DNA of 64,000 bases, taken from assembly GCA_963766365.1 (NCBI GenBank), contig CAVXZK010000014.1, positions 186,001-250,000 of the forward strand. The letters are read 5' to 3'. Below the pieces are notes generated by a model that saw only the letters and a program-made list of their open reading frames with translations, ran no database searches and was not told where the DNA came from. The translations under genes and the position numbers were made by a program. The DNA comes from JALORV01 sp963766365 (GTDB lineage Bacteria > Pseudomonadota > Gammaproteobacteria > Burkholderiales > Burkholderiaceae_F). Below are positions 1-8,383 of the stretch, one piece after another. Each line of letters opens with the position of its first letter. Positions within the stretch are counted from its first letter, which is position 1.

Positions 1-344
1 CCGCAGACCATGACGACGAATGGCTTGGCGCGAGAGACATCGAAGCGACCCTCGGCCGGCGCGAGCCGGCGTGCCAGTTCGTCACGCAGCGCCAGTCTCA
101 CCTCGTCCTGCGTCTTCAGCCCCTTGAGCTTGATCTGTGCGCGCAGCGCGTCGACGAGGTCGGCCGACACGGAGACGCCGACGTCTGCCGTGATCAGCGC
201 CATCTCGAGCTCCTCGAGGAACGCGTCGTCGACCACGCCGCCGGAAAACAGGCCGACGATGTTGACGCGCGTCTTTGTGAGACTCCGCTTGAGCTTTGCA
301 AGCCAGCCGCCCTTGGCGCTGTCGACGTTGGCGGGGCTTATCAT
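1..344 (-). CDS. ftsY: FtsY, signal recognition particle receptor (N-terminal part, cut by window edge)
   Basis: Only the beginning of the protein is present. It reads as the helical N domain of the SRP-receptor GTPase: a WLAKLKRSLTKTR segment, a GLFSGG stretch, then GLKTQDEVRLALRDEL, leading into PFVVMVCG, just where the NG-domain P-loop should follow beyond the window. FtsY docks ribosome-SRP complexes at the SecYEG membrane. It is divergent from rsmD, the usual betaproteobacterial arrangement. The start is uncertain: ATG at 344 has no clear ribosome site, and in-frame ATG or GTG codons lie about 20 codons upstream (near 404-407). Confidence 0.88.
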   Translation of the reverse strand, partial: MISPANVDSAKGGWLAKLKRSLTKTRVNIVGLFSGGVVDDAFLEELEMALITADVGVSVSADLVDALRAQIKLKGLKTQDEVRLALRDELARRLAPAEGRFDVSRAKPFVVMVC

Positions 345-449
345 CGTGCGATGCGGGGAAAGCGAACGGGGCGCGCTGCGGAGGAAGTGACACGCGGGCG
401 CCATCACCCGATGCCTCAATCGAGTGTAACAAAGCAACATCGCGCTCCG

Positions 450-1043
450 ATGACCGCCCGCAAGCACGGACCGATGCCTCCGCGGCAGGTTCGCATCATC
501 GGCGGTCGCTGGAAGCGCACGCCGCTGCCGGTCGTCGATCTGACCGGCCTTCGCCCCACACCCGATCGTGTGCGCGAGACGCTGTTCAACTGGCTCGCGC
601 ACCTGCGGCCCGATACGGCGTCGCTGCGTGGCCTAGACCTCTTCGCCGGTACCGGCGCGCTGGGTTACGAACTGGCGTCGCGCGGCGCACGTTCGGTAAT
701 GCTCGTCGAGTCCAACGCGCAGGCCCTGCAGGCCCTGGAGGCGACCCGTGCGCGACTCGCTGCGCGCGAGGTCGAGGTCGTTGCCGGTGACGCGTTCACG
801 GTGGCCGCGCGCCTGCCAGCTGCTGCATTCGACGTCGTGTTCCTCGACCCCCCATTCGACGGCGCATTGCAGTCGCCCGCTCTCGTGGCGGCGCGGCGTC
901 TGCTGGCACCGGAAGGCCTGATCTACCTCGAGGCGCCGGCGCCGGTCTCTGCGGAGCAGCTCGATGACGCGGGACTCGACCTGGTGCGGACCGGGCGCGC
1001 CGGGAAAGTCGCGTTCCATCTGTTGCGAATTGCGCGTGCATAA
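450..1043 (+). CDS. rsmD: RsmD, 16S rRNA (guanine-966-N2)-methyltransferase
   Basis: The Rossmann-fold SAM methyltransferase modifies G966 of 16S rRNA in the small ribosomal subunit. Seen: PPRQVRIIGGRWKRTPLPV at the N terminus, the DLFAGTGALGYE SAM-binding loop, and the catalytic DPPF motif in VVFLDPPFDG. About 197 residues from ATG 450, the usual family length. The frame stays open upstream to 351, but that segment has no family similarity and would overlap the ftsY control region. ATG 474 (MPPRQVR) is an alternative start. It is followed 45 bp later by coaD on the same strand, a conserved pair. Confidence 0.93.
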   Translation: MTARKHGPMPPRQVRIIGGRWKRTPLPVVDLTGLRPTPDRVRETLFNWLAHLRPDTASLRGLDLFAGTGALGYELASRGARSVMLVESNAQALQALEATRARLAAREVEVVAGDAFTVAARLPAAAFDVVFLDPPFDGALQSPALVAARRLLAPEGLIYLEAPAPVSAEQLDDAGLDLVRTGRAGKVAFHLLRIARA

Positions 1044-1088
1044 TCGCCAGCGCCAAGACCGCTTCATGAGGCGCTGAGGAGAGCCGAC

Positions 1089-1586
1089 ATGGTGATCGCC
1101 GTCTATCCCGGTACGTTCGATCCGCTTACGCGCGGCCACGAGGACCTGGTGCGACGCGCCGCCGGGCTCTTTTCCAAGCTGGTCGTCGGCGTCGCCGACA
1201 GCCGGAACAAGAAGCCGTTCTTCGTCCTCGACGAGCGCATCGCGATCGCCCGCGAGGTGCTGTCCCACTACCCCAATGTCGAAGTGGCCGGCTTCCGCGG
1301 ACTGCTCAAGGACTTCGTGCGCGAGCAGAACGCGCGCGTGATCGTGCGTGGCCTGCGTGCGGTGTCCGACTTCGAGTACGAGTTCCAGATGGCCGGCATG
1401 AACCGCTATCTGCTGCCGGATGTGGAGACGATGTTCCTGACACCGTCGGACCAGTACCAGTTCATCTCGGGGACGATCGTGCGCGAGATCGCCCAGCTCG
1501 GCGGGGACGTCAGCAAGTTCGTCTTCCCCTCGGTGGAGAAGTGGCTGAAGGCGAAGATCCAGCAGATGGGCGGCACCACGGAATGA
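1089..1586 (+). CDS. coaD: CoaD, phosphopantetheine adenylyltransferase
   Basis: Catalyses ATP + 4'-phosphopantetheine to dephospho-CoA + PPi, the penultimate step of coenzyme A synthesis, in the cytoplasm. The 165 residues match the family length. Seen: the nucleotidyltransferase YPGTFDPLTRGH motif near the N terminus, RGLRAVSDFEYEFQMAGMN in the middle, and the C-terminal QFISGTIVREIA segment (ISSTxVR-like, here ISGTIVR). ATG 1089 is preceded by a GAGGAG ribosome site. Probably cotranscribed with rsmD. Confidence 0.96.
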   Translation: MVIAVYPGTFDPLTRGHEDLVRRAAGLFSKLVVGVADSRNKKPFFVLDERIAIAREVLSHYPNVEVAGFRGLLKDFVREQNARVIVRGLRAVSDFEYEFQMAGMNRYLLPDVETMFLTPSDQYQFISGTIVREIAQLGGDVSKFVFPSVEKWLKAKIQQMGGTTE

Positions 1587-1599
1587 CGCGCATCGCAGC

Positions 1600-2763
1600 G
1601 TGACCACCGGCACGGCGCGCGATCCGCGCATCGACGCGCTGCGCGGCTTCGCGCTGCTCGGCATCCTGATCGTCAACATCCAGTCGTTCATTTCCGGCGC
1701 GCCGAACGCGCTCGGATTCCTGCCGGCCGACGCCGGTCTCACCGACCGGGTTGCTTACTTCATCACGGCCACCTTCGTCCTCGGCAAGTTCATGCCGCTC
1801 TTCGGCATGCTGTTCGGGGCGGGATTCGCACTGCTCTACGACAAGCTCAGCGCGACCTTCGAGGCGCCGTGGCGACTGTATCGGCGCCGCCTGGCGTTCC
1901 TGGCGGGATTCGGTCTGCTGCATGCGCTGCTGCTCTACTTCGGCGACATCACGCTGGCGTATGCCATCGCGGGTTTCGTGCTGCTGCTCCACGCCGACAG
2001 CGATCTCCCGAGGCTCGCGCGTGCCACTGCAGGCTGGTGGTTGTTCGCGGCGGCGTGGTTGCTCATTTCGATCCTGCCGGCCGTCGGTTCCACCGCGGCC
2101 GACGCGTTGCCACTGATCGAAATGGTCGAGCGCAACACCGAGGCCGGCGTGACGCTCGGCTTCGCGACACAGTGGCCGCTGCGCTTGCAAATGGGTCTTT
2201 GGCAGATGCAGGCGAACCTGTTCGGCCTGCCCTCGATCATCGCGCTGATGATGACCGGAGCCCTGGCCCAGCGCGCCGGTTTGCTGCGACTCCCGGACGC
2301 GCCGGCCTGGCGGAGGGCCGCGCTGATCGGCCTGATCGTGGGCCTGCCGGCCGCACTCGCATATGGCAGCTGGGCGGTGACGCACGCAGGACTGGAGTCG
2401 AGCCTGTCGATTCCAGCCGCTGCGCTGGCGCTGCACACGATCAGTCTCGTACTGGCCTTCCTGTACGCCGCGCTGTTTCTTCGACGCGCGCCCGACGCAG
2501 TGGTGGCATGGCTCGCACCGGCCGGGCGCATGCCGCTCACGAACTACCTGCTGCAATCGGTCGCGATGGCGCTGCTGCTGCCGGGCTGGGGGCTCGGCCT
2601 CGGAGCGCGGCTGGGCTATGCGCAGTTGAGCGTACTGGCCATCGCGATCTTCGCGGCGCAGACACTGCTGAGCCGCTGGTGGCTCGCGCGCCATGCGCAG
2701 GGTCCACTCGAGGCGATCTGGCGCGCGTGGACCTACCGCGGAGCAGTGCGCCGCACCACCTGA
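1600..2763 (+). CDS. DUF418 / YeiB-type integral membrane protein
   Basis: A 387-residue polytopic membrane protein. It opens with RIDALRGFALLGILIVNIQ, the hallmark of the DUF418/YeiB group, and carries about ten hydrophobic segments; the C-terminal half (GRMPLTNYLLQS, near residue 308) matches the conserved DUF418 core. The start is GTG 1600, 13 bp after coaD and in frame with the conserved N terminus; no ATG precedes that motif. Biochemical function of the family is not established; acyltransferase-like folds and transport have been suggested. Position directly after coaD suggests cotranscription only. Confidence 0.82.
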   Translation: MTTGTARDPRIDALRGFALLGILIVNIQSFISGAPNALGFLPADAGLTDRVAYFITATFVLGKFMPLFGMLFGAGFALLYDKLSATFEAPWRLYRRRLAFLAGFGLLHALLLYFGDITLAYAIAGFVLLLHADSDLPRLARATAGWWLFAAAWLLISILPAVGSTAADALPLIEMVERNTEAGVTLGFATQWPLRLQMGLWQMQANLFGLPSIIALMMTGALAQRAGLLRLPDAPAWRRAALIGLIVGLPAALAYGSWAVTHAGLESSLSIPAAALALHTISLVLAFLYAALFLRRAPDAVVAWLAPAGRMPLTNYLLQSVAMALLLPGWGLGLGARLGYAQLSVLAIAIFAAQTLLSRWWLARHAQGPLEAIWRAWTYRGAVRRTT

Positions 2764-2772
2764 GCGCACCCC

Positions 2773-3612
2773 TCAGAGCACGAGCGTGATATCGACGGTC
2801 GAACCGCGTGCGATGTCGCCGCCGGAGCCGTGCTCGACGATGGCGTTGACCCCGAAGGTCACGCCGCCGGCGCGCGAGTTGTCGCGATAGACAGCGAGGG
2901 TGTCCCCGACTTCGGTCGATGGCGTGCCGGTCGCCGGGTCAACGTTCGGCACCGAGCAGCGCACGCAGGGCTTCACCACGCGGAGCGCTGTGGCGCCGAT
3001 CGAGAGCCGATCGATGTAATCCTCTTCGAAGGCCTCGATGCCTGACAGGACGAGGTTGGGCCGGAAGCGTTCGATGCCGACCGTAGGCGCGCCGCGCTGC
3101 TTCAGGCGCCCATTGAGCTCAGCCAGCGACGCGGTCGACACGATCAGCAGCGCAAAGGCATCGGCAAACTTGTAGGGCGCCTCGATCGCGCCGGTGTAGC
3201 GTACGTTCGAGAGGCGCCTGGCCTCTGGATCAAAGCGCATCAGCCGGCACGGTCGCTCCAGGTAGCGGGAGAACCACGCGTCGGCGACCTCGCCCTGCGT
3301 GACCGCCGCGATGCTGTCGTTCCAGACGCACACGTTGAGGACGTCACCCTCGCTCGCAAACGGCACCTCGAGCTGCAGCATGCCGGGCGCCTTCAACCGC
3401 AGCGCCGAGGACGTCAGGCGCGTCTCGATCAACGCCATTTGCGGCAGCTCACGCTGGCTCAGGAACTCGCCATCCCCATCGACGACCACCCACTCGCGGT
3501 CGCCGATGCCGTCGATTTCAAGCCCTGTCGCGGCAAGCGTCGCTCGTTCAACCGCAATGCCGCGACAACCCTTGACCGGGTAGATGAACAGCTGATCGAT
3601 AGTGGCCTGCAT
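2773..3612 (-). CDS. MOSC domain protein (YcbX-like, molybdenum-cofactor binding)
   Basis: 279 residues in two domains. An N-terminal beta-barrel begins QLFIYPVKGCRG, and a C-terminal MOSC domain contains RFRPNLVLSG and the conserved cysteine region KPCVRCSVPNVDPATG. MOSC proteins bind sulfurated molybdenum cofactor; YcbX-type members reduce N-hydroxylated compounds with help from a flavin or ferredoxin reductase. Unlike E. coli YcbX there is no fused C-terminal 2Fe-2S domain. It begins 5 bp after the ychF stop, so the two are probably one transcript. The actual substrate is unknown. Confidence 0.85.
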   Translation of the reverse strand: MQATIDQLFIYPVKGCRGIAVERATLAATGLEIDGIGDREWVVVDGDGEFLSQRELPQMALIETRLTSSALRLKAPGMLQLEVPFASEGDVLNVCVWNDSIAAVTQGEVADAWFSRYLERPCRLMRFDPEARRLSNVRYTGAIEAPYKFADAFALLIVSTASLAELNGRLKQRGAPTVGIERFRPNLVLSGIEAFEEDYIDRLSIGATALRVVKPCVRCSVPNVDPATGTPSTEVGDTLAVYRDNSRAGGVTFGVNAIVEHGSGGDIARGSTVDITLVL

Positions 3613-3617
3613 GGCGA

Positions 3618-4721
3618 TCAGACGTTGAAGCGGAAATGCATGACGTCGCCATCGTGCACGACGTACTCCTTGCCTTCGAGTCGCATCTTGCCGGCTTCCT
3701 TGGCCCCCGTCTCGCCCCTGAACTTCACGTAATCGTCGAAGGCGATCGTCTCGGCGCGGATGAAGCCCTTCTCGAAGTCGGTGTGAATCACTCCCGCGGC
3801 CTGTGGCGCGGTAGCACCGGTGGACACGGTCCAGGCGCGCACTTCCTTGGGCCCGGCGGTGAAGTAGGTCAGCAGGCCCAGCAATTGGTAACCGGCGCGG
3901 ATCACGCGGTTCAGTCCTGGCTCGTGCATCCCCATGTCCTCGAGGAACACCGCCTTGTCCTCGTCCGAGAGATCGGCGATCTCGGCCTCGACCTTGGCGC
4001 AGACCGCGACGACGGGCGCGCCCTCCCTGGCGGCGAACTCGCGCACTTTCTCGAGCAGCGGATTGTTCTCGAAACCGTGCTCCTCGACATTGGCCACGTA
4101 CATTGTCGGCTTGGCCGTCAGCAGGAACAGCGGCTTCAGCACCGCGCGCTCTTCCGGATAGAGATTCACGCTGCGCACCGGCTGGCCCTGGTTGAGCGAC
4201 GGCTGGATCTTCTCGAGCGCGTCGACCAGTCGCCGGGCTTCCTTGGCCTCGGGTCCCTGGCCGGTCTTCGCGACCTTGCTGTACTTCGCCAGCTGTTTGT
4301 CGACGGTCTGCAGATCGGCCAGCGCGAGCTCGGTGTTGATGACCTCGATGTCCGAGACCGGGTCGACCTTGCCCGACACATGCACGATATTCGGGTCATC
4401 GAAGCAGCGCACGATATGCGCGATCGCATCGCACTCGCGGATATTGGCGAGGAACTGGTTGCCGAGGCCTTCGCCCTTGCTGGCACCGGCGACCAGGCCC
4501 GCAATGTCGACGAACTCGACCGTGGCAGGCAGGAGCTTCTCCGGTTTCGCGATGGACGCGAGGGCGTCGAGCCGCGGATCCGGCACCTCGACGATGCCGA
4601 CGTTGGGCTCAATCGTGCAGAACGGGTAGTTCTCCGCGGCGATGCCCGCCTTGGTCAGCGCGTTGAATAGAGTCGACTTGCCGACATTGGGCAAACCGAC
4701 GATGCCGCATCGAAGGGCCAT
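3618..4721 (-). CDS. ychF: YchF/OLA1-type ribosome-binding ATPase
   Basis: Universally conserved P-loop ATPase of the Obg group that binds ribosomes and is linked to oxidative stress control. Seen: MALRCGIVGLPNVGKST at the start (P-loop GLPNVGKS), DIAGLVAGASKGEGLGNQF (G3 and switch region), and the C-terminal TGS-like segment ending MHFRFNV. 367 residues against about 363 in E. coli. The frame extends 22 codons upstream, but MALRCG is the family start. It is divergent from the GNAT gene at 4793 and followed by the MOSC gene. Confidence 0.96.
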   Translation of the reverse strand: MALRCGIVGLPNVGKSTLFNALTKAGIAAENYPFCTIEPNVGIVEVPDPRLDALASIAKPEKLLPATVEFVDIAGLVAGASKGEGLGNQFLANIRECDAIAHIVRCFDDPNIVHVSGKVDPVSDIEVINTELALADLQTVDKQLAKYSKVAKTGQGPEAKEARRLVDALEKIQPSLNQGQPVRSVNLYPEERAVLKPLFLLTAKPTMYVANVEEHGFENNPLLEKVREFAAREGAPVVAVCAKVEAEIADLSDEDKAVFLEDMGMHEPGLNRVIRAGYQLLGLLTYFTAGPKEVRAWTVSTGATAPQAAGVIHTDFEKGFIRAETIAFDDYVKFRGETGAKEAGKMRLEGKEYVVHDGDVMHFRFNV

Positions 4722-4792
4722 GGGGGTATCCGGTTCAGGCGTGGAGCAAAGCGTGCGATTATCGCAAGCCAGACGAGACTTTCCCAATCACT

Positions 4793-5245
4793 ATGCCGGT
4801 TGAACTGCGGGAAGTGACCCGAGCGACGGTATTGGCCGTCTGCAAGCTCGATGCGGGCGACGGCGGCAAGCAGGTGGCGCCAAACGCCGTTTCGATGGCC
4901 CAGGCCCATTTCACGCCGGAAGCCTGGTTCCGGGCCGTCTACGACGGCGATGAGCTGGTCGGTTTTGTCATGCTCTACGACCCGACGCTCGCCGAAACGC
5001 CCGAGGAGCACGACTTCTTCCTCTGGCGCCTGATGATCGACAAGCGCTTCCAGGCCCGGGGTCTGGGCCGCGCCGTCGTCGAACGGCTGGCCGAGCATGT
5101 CCGCACACGTCCGGGAGCGGAGCGCCTGCTCGTGTCGCACGTCAAGGACGCCGATCGGGTCGCCCGCTTCTACCAGTCGCTGGGTTTCGAGTACACCGGC
5201 CACGAAGAAGAAGGCGAACTGGAACTGGCGCTGAAGCTGCGTTGA
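4793..5245 (+). CDS. GNAT-family N-acetyltransferase
   Basis: 150-residue acetyl-CoA-dependent acetyltransferase. The acetyl-CoA-binding motif A is visible as LMIDKRFQARGLGRAVVERL (R/Q-x-x-G-x-G/A signature) around residues 80-100, followed by FYQSLGFEYTG near the C terminus, the usual GNAT motif B. The arrangement resembles spermidine or diamine acetyltransferases (BltD/SpeG-like), but substrate cannot be read from sequence. Its stop overlaps the start of the next gene, a second GNAT protein, so they are translationally coupled. Divergent from ychF, 71 bp apart. Confidence 0.8.
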   Translation: MPVELREVTRATVLAVCKLDAGDGGKQVAPNAVSMAQAHFTPEAWFRAVYDGDELVGFVMLYDPTLAETPEEHDFFLWRLMIDKRFQARGLGRAVVERLAEHVRTRPGAERLLVSHVKDADRVARFYQSLGFEYTGHEEEGELELALKLR

Positions 5246-5826
5246 GCCCACTGCGTTCCGACGCCGGGTGGATGGCGATCAGGGCGGACCGGGGCGCCGC
5301 GGCTGAGCTTCAGTCCTTTTACGAGGCGAATCCCGAGTACTGGCACCTGACGCATGGCCATGCTCCCGGCCCGGGCGAAGCGGAGCGCGGCTTCGACGCA
5401 CGGCCTCCGGACGACATGCCGTACAGCGACCTGCCGATGTGGGTCATCCGCGACCACGCTAGCGGGCGGATCGTCGGTGAAGTTGCGGCGGCCACCGACC
5501 TGCTGGTGCCGGGTGTCATTCACCTGGGATTTTTCGTCGTCGAAACAGCGCGGCACGGCAGCGGCTTTGCGGTGGAGGTCTACGCCAGCTATGAAGCGTG
5601 GGCGGTCGGTCGGCACGCGCGCTGGCTTCGGCTGGGTGTGGTCGCGGCCAATCCCGGCGCCGAGGCGTTCTGGCGTGCGCAGGGTTACAGCGAAGTGCGC
5701 CGCCATGACAACTACGTGCTGGGCAAGTGCACCCACGAGCTGATCGTGATGGTGAAGCCGATCGGGTCGAACACCGTGGCCGACTATCTGGCCGCGGTGC
5801 CGCGCGATCGACCCGATGCCGCTTAA
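5242..5826 (+). CDS. Second GNAT-family N-acetyltransferase
   Basis: 194 residues with GNAT features: LGFFVVETARHGSGFAVEVY in place of a canonical motif A (the Q/R-x-x-G-x-G/A loop is present as R-H-G-S-G-F), then FWRAQGYSEVRRH as the motif B strand. Substrate unknown. It may start at TTG 5242, overlapping the previous stop by 4 bp, or at ATG 5272 (MAIRADRG), ten codons in. Its 3' end overlaps the convergent patatin-like gene by 4 bp. Not a duplicate of its neighbour; the two share little beyond the fold. Confidence 0.75.
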   Translation: MSPLRSDAGWMAIRADRGAAAELQSFYEANPEYWHLTHGHAPGPGEAERGFDARPPDDMPYSDLPMWVIRDHASGRIVGEVAAATDLLVPGVIHLGFFVVETARHGSGFAVEVYASYEAWAVGRHARWLRLGVVAANPGAEAFWRAQGYSEVRRHDNYVLGKCTHELIVMVKPIGSNTVADYLAAVPRDRPDAA

Positions 5827-6887
5827 AGTGGTCGGGCCAGCGAGACGTCGGGCTGGGTCAGCCAGGAGAATGCCGCCTCGGCGAACCGCTCGCACTCGGC
5901 GATCGCGCGCTCCCACGCGGCGATGCGCGCCGCGTGGTCGACCCCGTAGTGATAGAAGTCGCTGCGGTCGGGCAGCTTGCCGTTGGGCAGCCGCTGCAGC
6001 ATCCCTGCCGACGGGGCGATGAGAACCACGTTTGCCAGCCAAGCATGGTCGCGGGGTCGTGCGCGCCAGCGCAACGACTTGTCGAGCCAGCCCGGCGTCA
6101 CCCACGGCACGAAATGCGGGTAAAGCACCACTCCACCGAGCTCGCGGTAGGGCAGCAGCAGGTGGTAGTCGATCAGGCCGCCGTCCCAGTAATCACCTGG
6201 CGGCGCGCCAGGGATGTTTCGAACCGGGTCGCAGATCAGCGGGATCGACCCCGACGCGAGCAGCGCGTCTTCGAGGTTGATTTGCGTGAGCGGCACGGTT
6301 GCGTAGCCGAACGGATCTCCCCGCACCGTAAGCCGCGACGGTGCGCCCGCCTGGAACACGACGCGCTCCAGATGAGCGGCCAGTCGGCGACGAGAAACCG
6401 TGTTCGCGATTGCGGCCCGCGCGAACGCCCGGCGCGTCCCGGCAGCCAGCGGACCGCGCGCGCGTGCCGTAATGATGGACAGCGACACCCGATCCGCAGG
6501 GGGCGGCGCTGGGTCTCTGCTCACTGCACGTGCCACCCCACGACACGCGGCGGCGACCTGCGTCGTCGAGGGTCGGTGCGGATAGTTCTGCTCGCGCACG
6601 TAGGCGGCCTGCAACCGGTCCAGCGCGCTCAGCGGGTCGGCGTGCGCCAGCGCGGCCAGGCGCCAGGCGCCGATCGAAGCGCCGATCAGCTCGATCCGCG
6701 CAGTCTGTGGCAGCCATTCGCGGGCGAACAGCCGGTCGAACGGCAGCAGTGCGAGGCCTTTAGGTCCACCGGCGGCAGCGGGCATGCACGTGATGTCGCG
6801 GGGAGACAGCCCGCGTTCCTCGATGTGCCGGCGCGCAGCAGCGCCGAGGCGGATGTCGAGCAGGGACGAGTCGCGCAGCGAAGGCAC
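5823..6887 (-). CDS. Patatin-like phospholipase family protein
   Basis: 354-residue putative lipid acyl hydrolase of the patatin fold. Seen: oxyanion loop AAGGPKGLALL near residue 40, nucleophile elbow GASIGAWR (G-x-S-x-G) near residue 70, and the Asp of the Ser-Asp dyad in YWDGGLIDYH near residue 230. There is no signal peptide, so it is probably cytoplasmic or peripheral on the membrane. Start is GTG 6887. It lies 22 bp after pth on the same strand and is likely cotranscribed. Substrate unknown. Confidence 0.83.
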   Translation of the reverse strand: MPSLRDSSLLDIRLGAAARRHIEERGLSPRDITCMPAAAGGPKGLALLPFDRLFAREWLPQTARIELIGASIGAWRLAALAHADPLSALDRLQAAYVREQNYPHRPSTTQVAAACRGVARAVSRDPAPPPADRVSLSIITARARGPLAAGTRRAFARAAIANTVSRRRLAAHLERVVFQAGAPSRLTVRGDPFGYATVPLTQINLEDALLASGSIPLICDPVRNIPGAPPGDYWDGGLIDYHLLLPYRELGGVVLYPHFVPWVTPGWLDKSLRWRARPRDHAWLANVVLIAPSAGMLQRLPNGKLPDRSDFYHYGVDHAARIAAWERAIAECERFAEAAFSWLTQPDVSLARPL

Positions 6888-6909
6888 GGCAGGTCGAGCG
6901 CTGCCGCCG

Positions 6910-7512
6910 TCAGCGCGTGTGCAGCTTCAGCATCGCCGCCTCGAACTTGCCGCTCACCAGCAGGTCGACGATGCCTTCCGCCCGATCGACTGCTTCGTCG
7001 ATCAGCGTCTGCTCCTCGCGGCGCGGTGGATGCAGCACGAAATCGGCAACTTCCTGCTCCAGTTGCAGCTCCCGCGGGTGGCCGATGCCGATGCGCAGCC
7101 GCCAGAAGTCCGCCGTCGTCAGTCGCGCCTGCGTGTCCTTCAAACCGTTGTGGCCAGCCGTGCCGCCGCCCCGCTTGAGCTTCACCGCTCCCGGCGGCAG
7201 ATCGAGCTCGTCGTGCGCGACCAGGATTTCGGTCGGCAGGATCTTGTAGAACAACGCCAGCGCCACGACGGCATTGCCAGAACGGTTCATGTAGGTCGTG
7301 GGCTTCAGCAGCCAGACATCGTGGCCGCCGCAGCGCAGGCGTGCGACGTCGCCATGAAACTTGCGCTCGCTCGAAAAGCGCGCGCCTTCGCGCCGGGCAA
7401 TCGCGTCGACCAACCAGTAGCCGGCGTTGTGCCGCGTCGCCTCGTACTCGGCGCCGTAGTTACCGAGGCCGACGATCAGGCGGATGCCGCGAGTGTGTTC
7501 AGGTTCGTCCAC
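6910..7512 (-). CDS. pth: Peptidyl-tRNA hydrolase
   Basis: Releases tRNA from peptidyl-tRNA that drops off ribosomes. Seen: IRLIVGLGNYGAEYEATRHN with the conserved Asn and catalytic His, KPTTYMNRSG, and AHDELDLPPGAVKLKRGGG followed by GHNGLKD. 200 residues from GTG 7512, close to the usual 190-200. The frame remains open far upstream, but that part runs antisense-like through the terminator and rplY and lacks similarity. A terminator separates it from rplY upstream. Confidence 0.94.
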   Translation of the reverse strand: MDEPEHTRGIRLIVGLGNYGAEYEATRHNAGYWLVDAIARREGARFSSERKFHGDVARLRCGGHDVWLLKPTTYMNRSGNAVVALALFYKILPTEILVAHDELDLPPGAVKLKRGGGTAGHNGLKDTQARLTTADFWRLRIGIGHPRELQLEQEVADFVLHPPRREEQTLIDEAVDRAEGIVDLLVSGKFEAAMLKLHTR

Positions 7513-7522
7513 GATCCGACTG

Positions 7523-7554
7523 AAGAAAAGGCCCGCTGTCGAGGACAGCGGGCC
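7523..7554 (-). terminator. Rho-independent terminator after rplY
   Basis: A perfect 11-bp GC-rich stem (7530-7540 with 7544-7554) and a 3-nt loop. Read on the minus strand it is followed by TTTTCTTC. It lies 50 bp after the rplY stop and just before the pth start, so it should end most prs-rplY transcripts, with pth and the patatin gene served by read-through or their own promoter. Confidence 0.85.
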
Positions 7555-7604
7555 GCATTGTGCCGTAGCACTCGCCGCGGCTCGCGCGGCGGCGAAGCCG
7601 ACGG

Positions 7605-8306
7605 TTACTTCTTCTTGTCGCCGCCCTTTTCTTCCTTGCCGCCCTTGGCCGGGGCGGCGCCAGGCGCTGCAACCGGCGCCTTCTGCGCGGTGGCGGGAAC
7701 CTCGACGGCAGCGACCGGTCCGGCAACTACCTCTTCCTCGGCCTGCTCGCCGTGCGTGGACACCGATGCGACGACGGGGTTTTCCTTGCCCTTCAGCACT
7801 GGCGAAACGCCAGCAGGCAGCTTGAGGTCGAGAACGCGAACGGTCTGGTGCGCCTGCAGTTCCGACAGATCGACTTCGATGAACTCCGGCAGGTCCTTCG
7901 GCAGGCACGCGACGTCGACCTCGGACATGATGTGGCTGATCAGACCGCCACCCAGCTTGACCGCCGGCGAATCCTCCTGGCCGACAAAGTGCAGCGGCAC
8001 TCGCATGTGGATCTTCTGGTTCTCCGACACGCGCTGGAAATCGACGTGCAGCACCAGCGGCCGGTACGGATGCATCTGGAAGTCACGCAGCAGCACGCGC
8101 TCCGATGTTCCGTCGAGTTCCATGTCGAGGATCGACGCATGGAATTTTTCCTTGCGCAGTGCGTGGAAGAGCGGGTTGTGCTCGACCTCGATCGCCTGGG
8201 CGGCACCGCTCCCGCCGTAAAGCACGCCGGGCACCTTGCCGGCATGGCGCAGGCGGCGGCTCGCACTCGTGCCTTGCGCATCTCGTTTGTTGGCTACGAC
8301 TTTCAT
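7605..8306 (-). CDS. rplY: 50S ribosomal protein L25, general stress protein Ctc type
   Basis: Binds 5S rRNA in the large subunit. The 233-residue protein has the long Ctc form: an N-terminal L25 domain (MKVVANKRDAQGTSASRRLR, then VPGVLYGG) and a second beta domain (about residues 95-185), ending in an Ala/Lys-rich tail (KGGKEEKGGDKKK). The prs-rplY-pth order is conserved in Betaproteobacteria. It sits 77 bp after prs and is followed by a strong terminator. Confidence 0.95.
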   Translation of the reverse strand: MKVVANKRDAQGTSASRRLRHAGKVPGVLYGGSGAAQAIEVEHNPLFHALRKEKFHASILDMELDGTSERVLLRDFQMHPYRPLVLHVDFQRVSENQKIHMRVPLHFVGQEDSPAVKLGGGLISHIMSEVDVACLPKDLPEFIEVDLSELQAHQTVRVLDLKLPAGVSPVLKGKENPVVASVSTHGEQAEEEVVAGPVAAVEVPATAQKAPVAAPGAAPAKGGKEEKGGDKKK

Positions 8307-8383
8307 TTCACACTCCAGTTGTCATCCGCGGACCGCGACCAGTCACGACGGACGGTTGCAATGCGGCGACATGCCGCATCGTG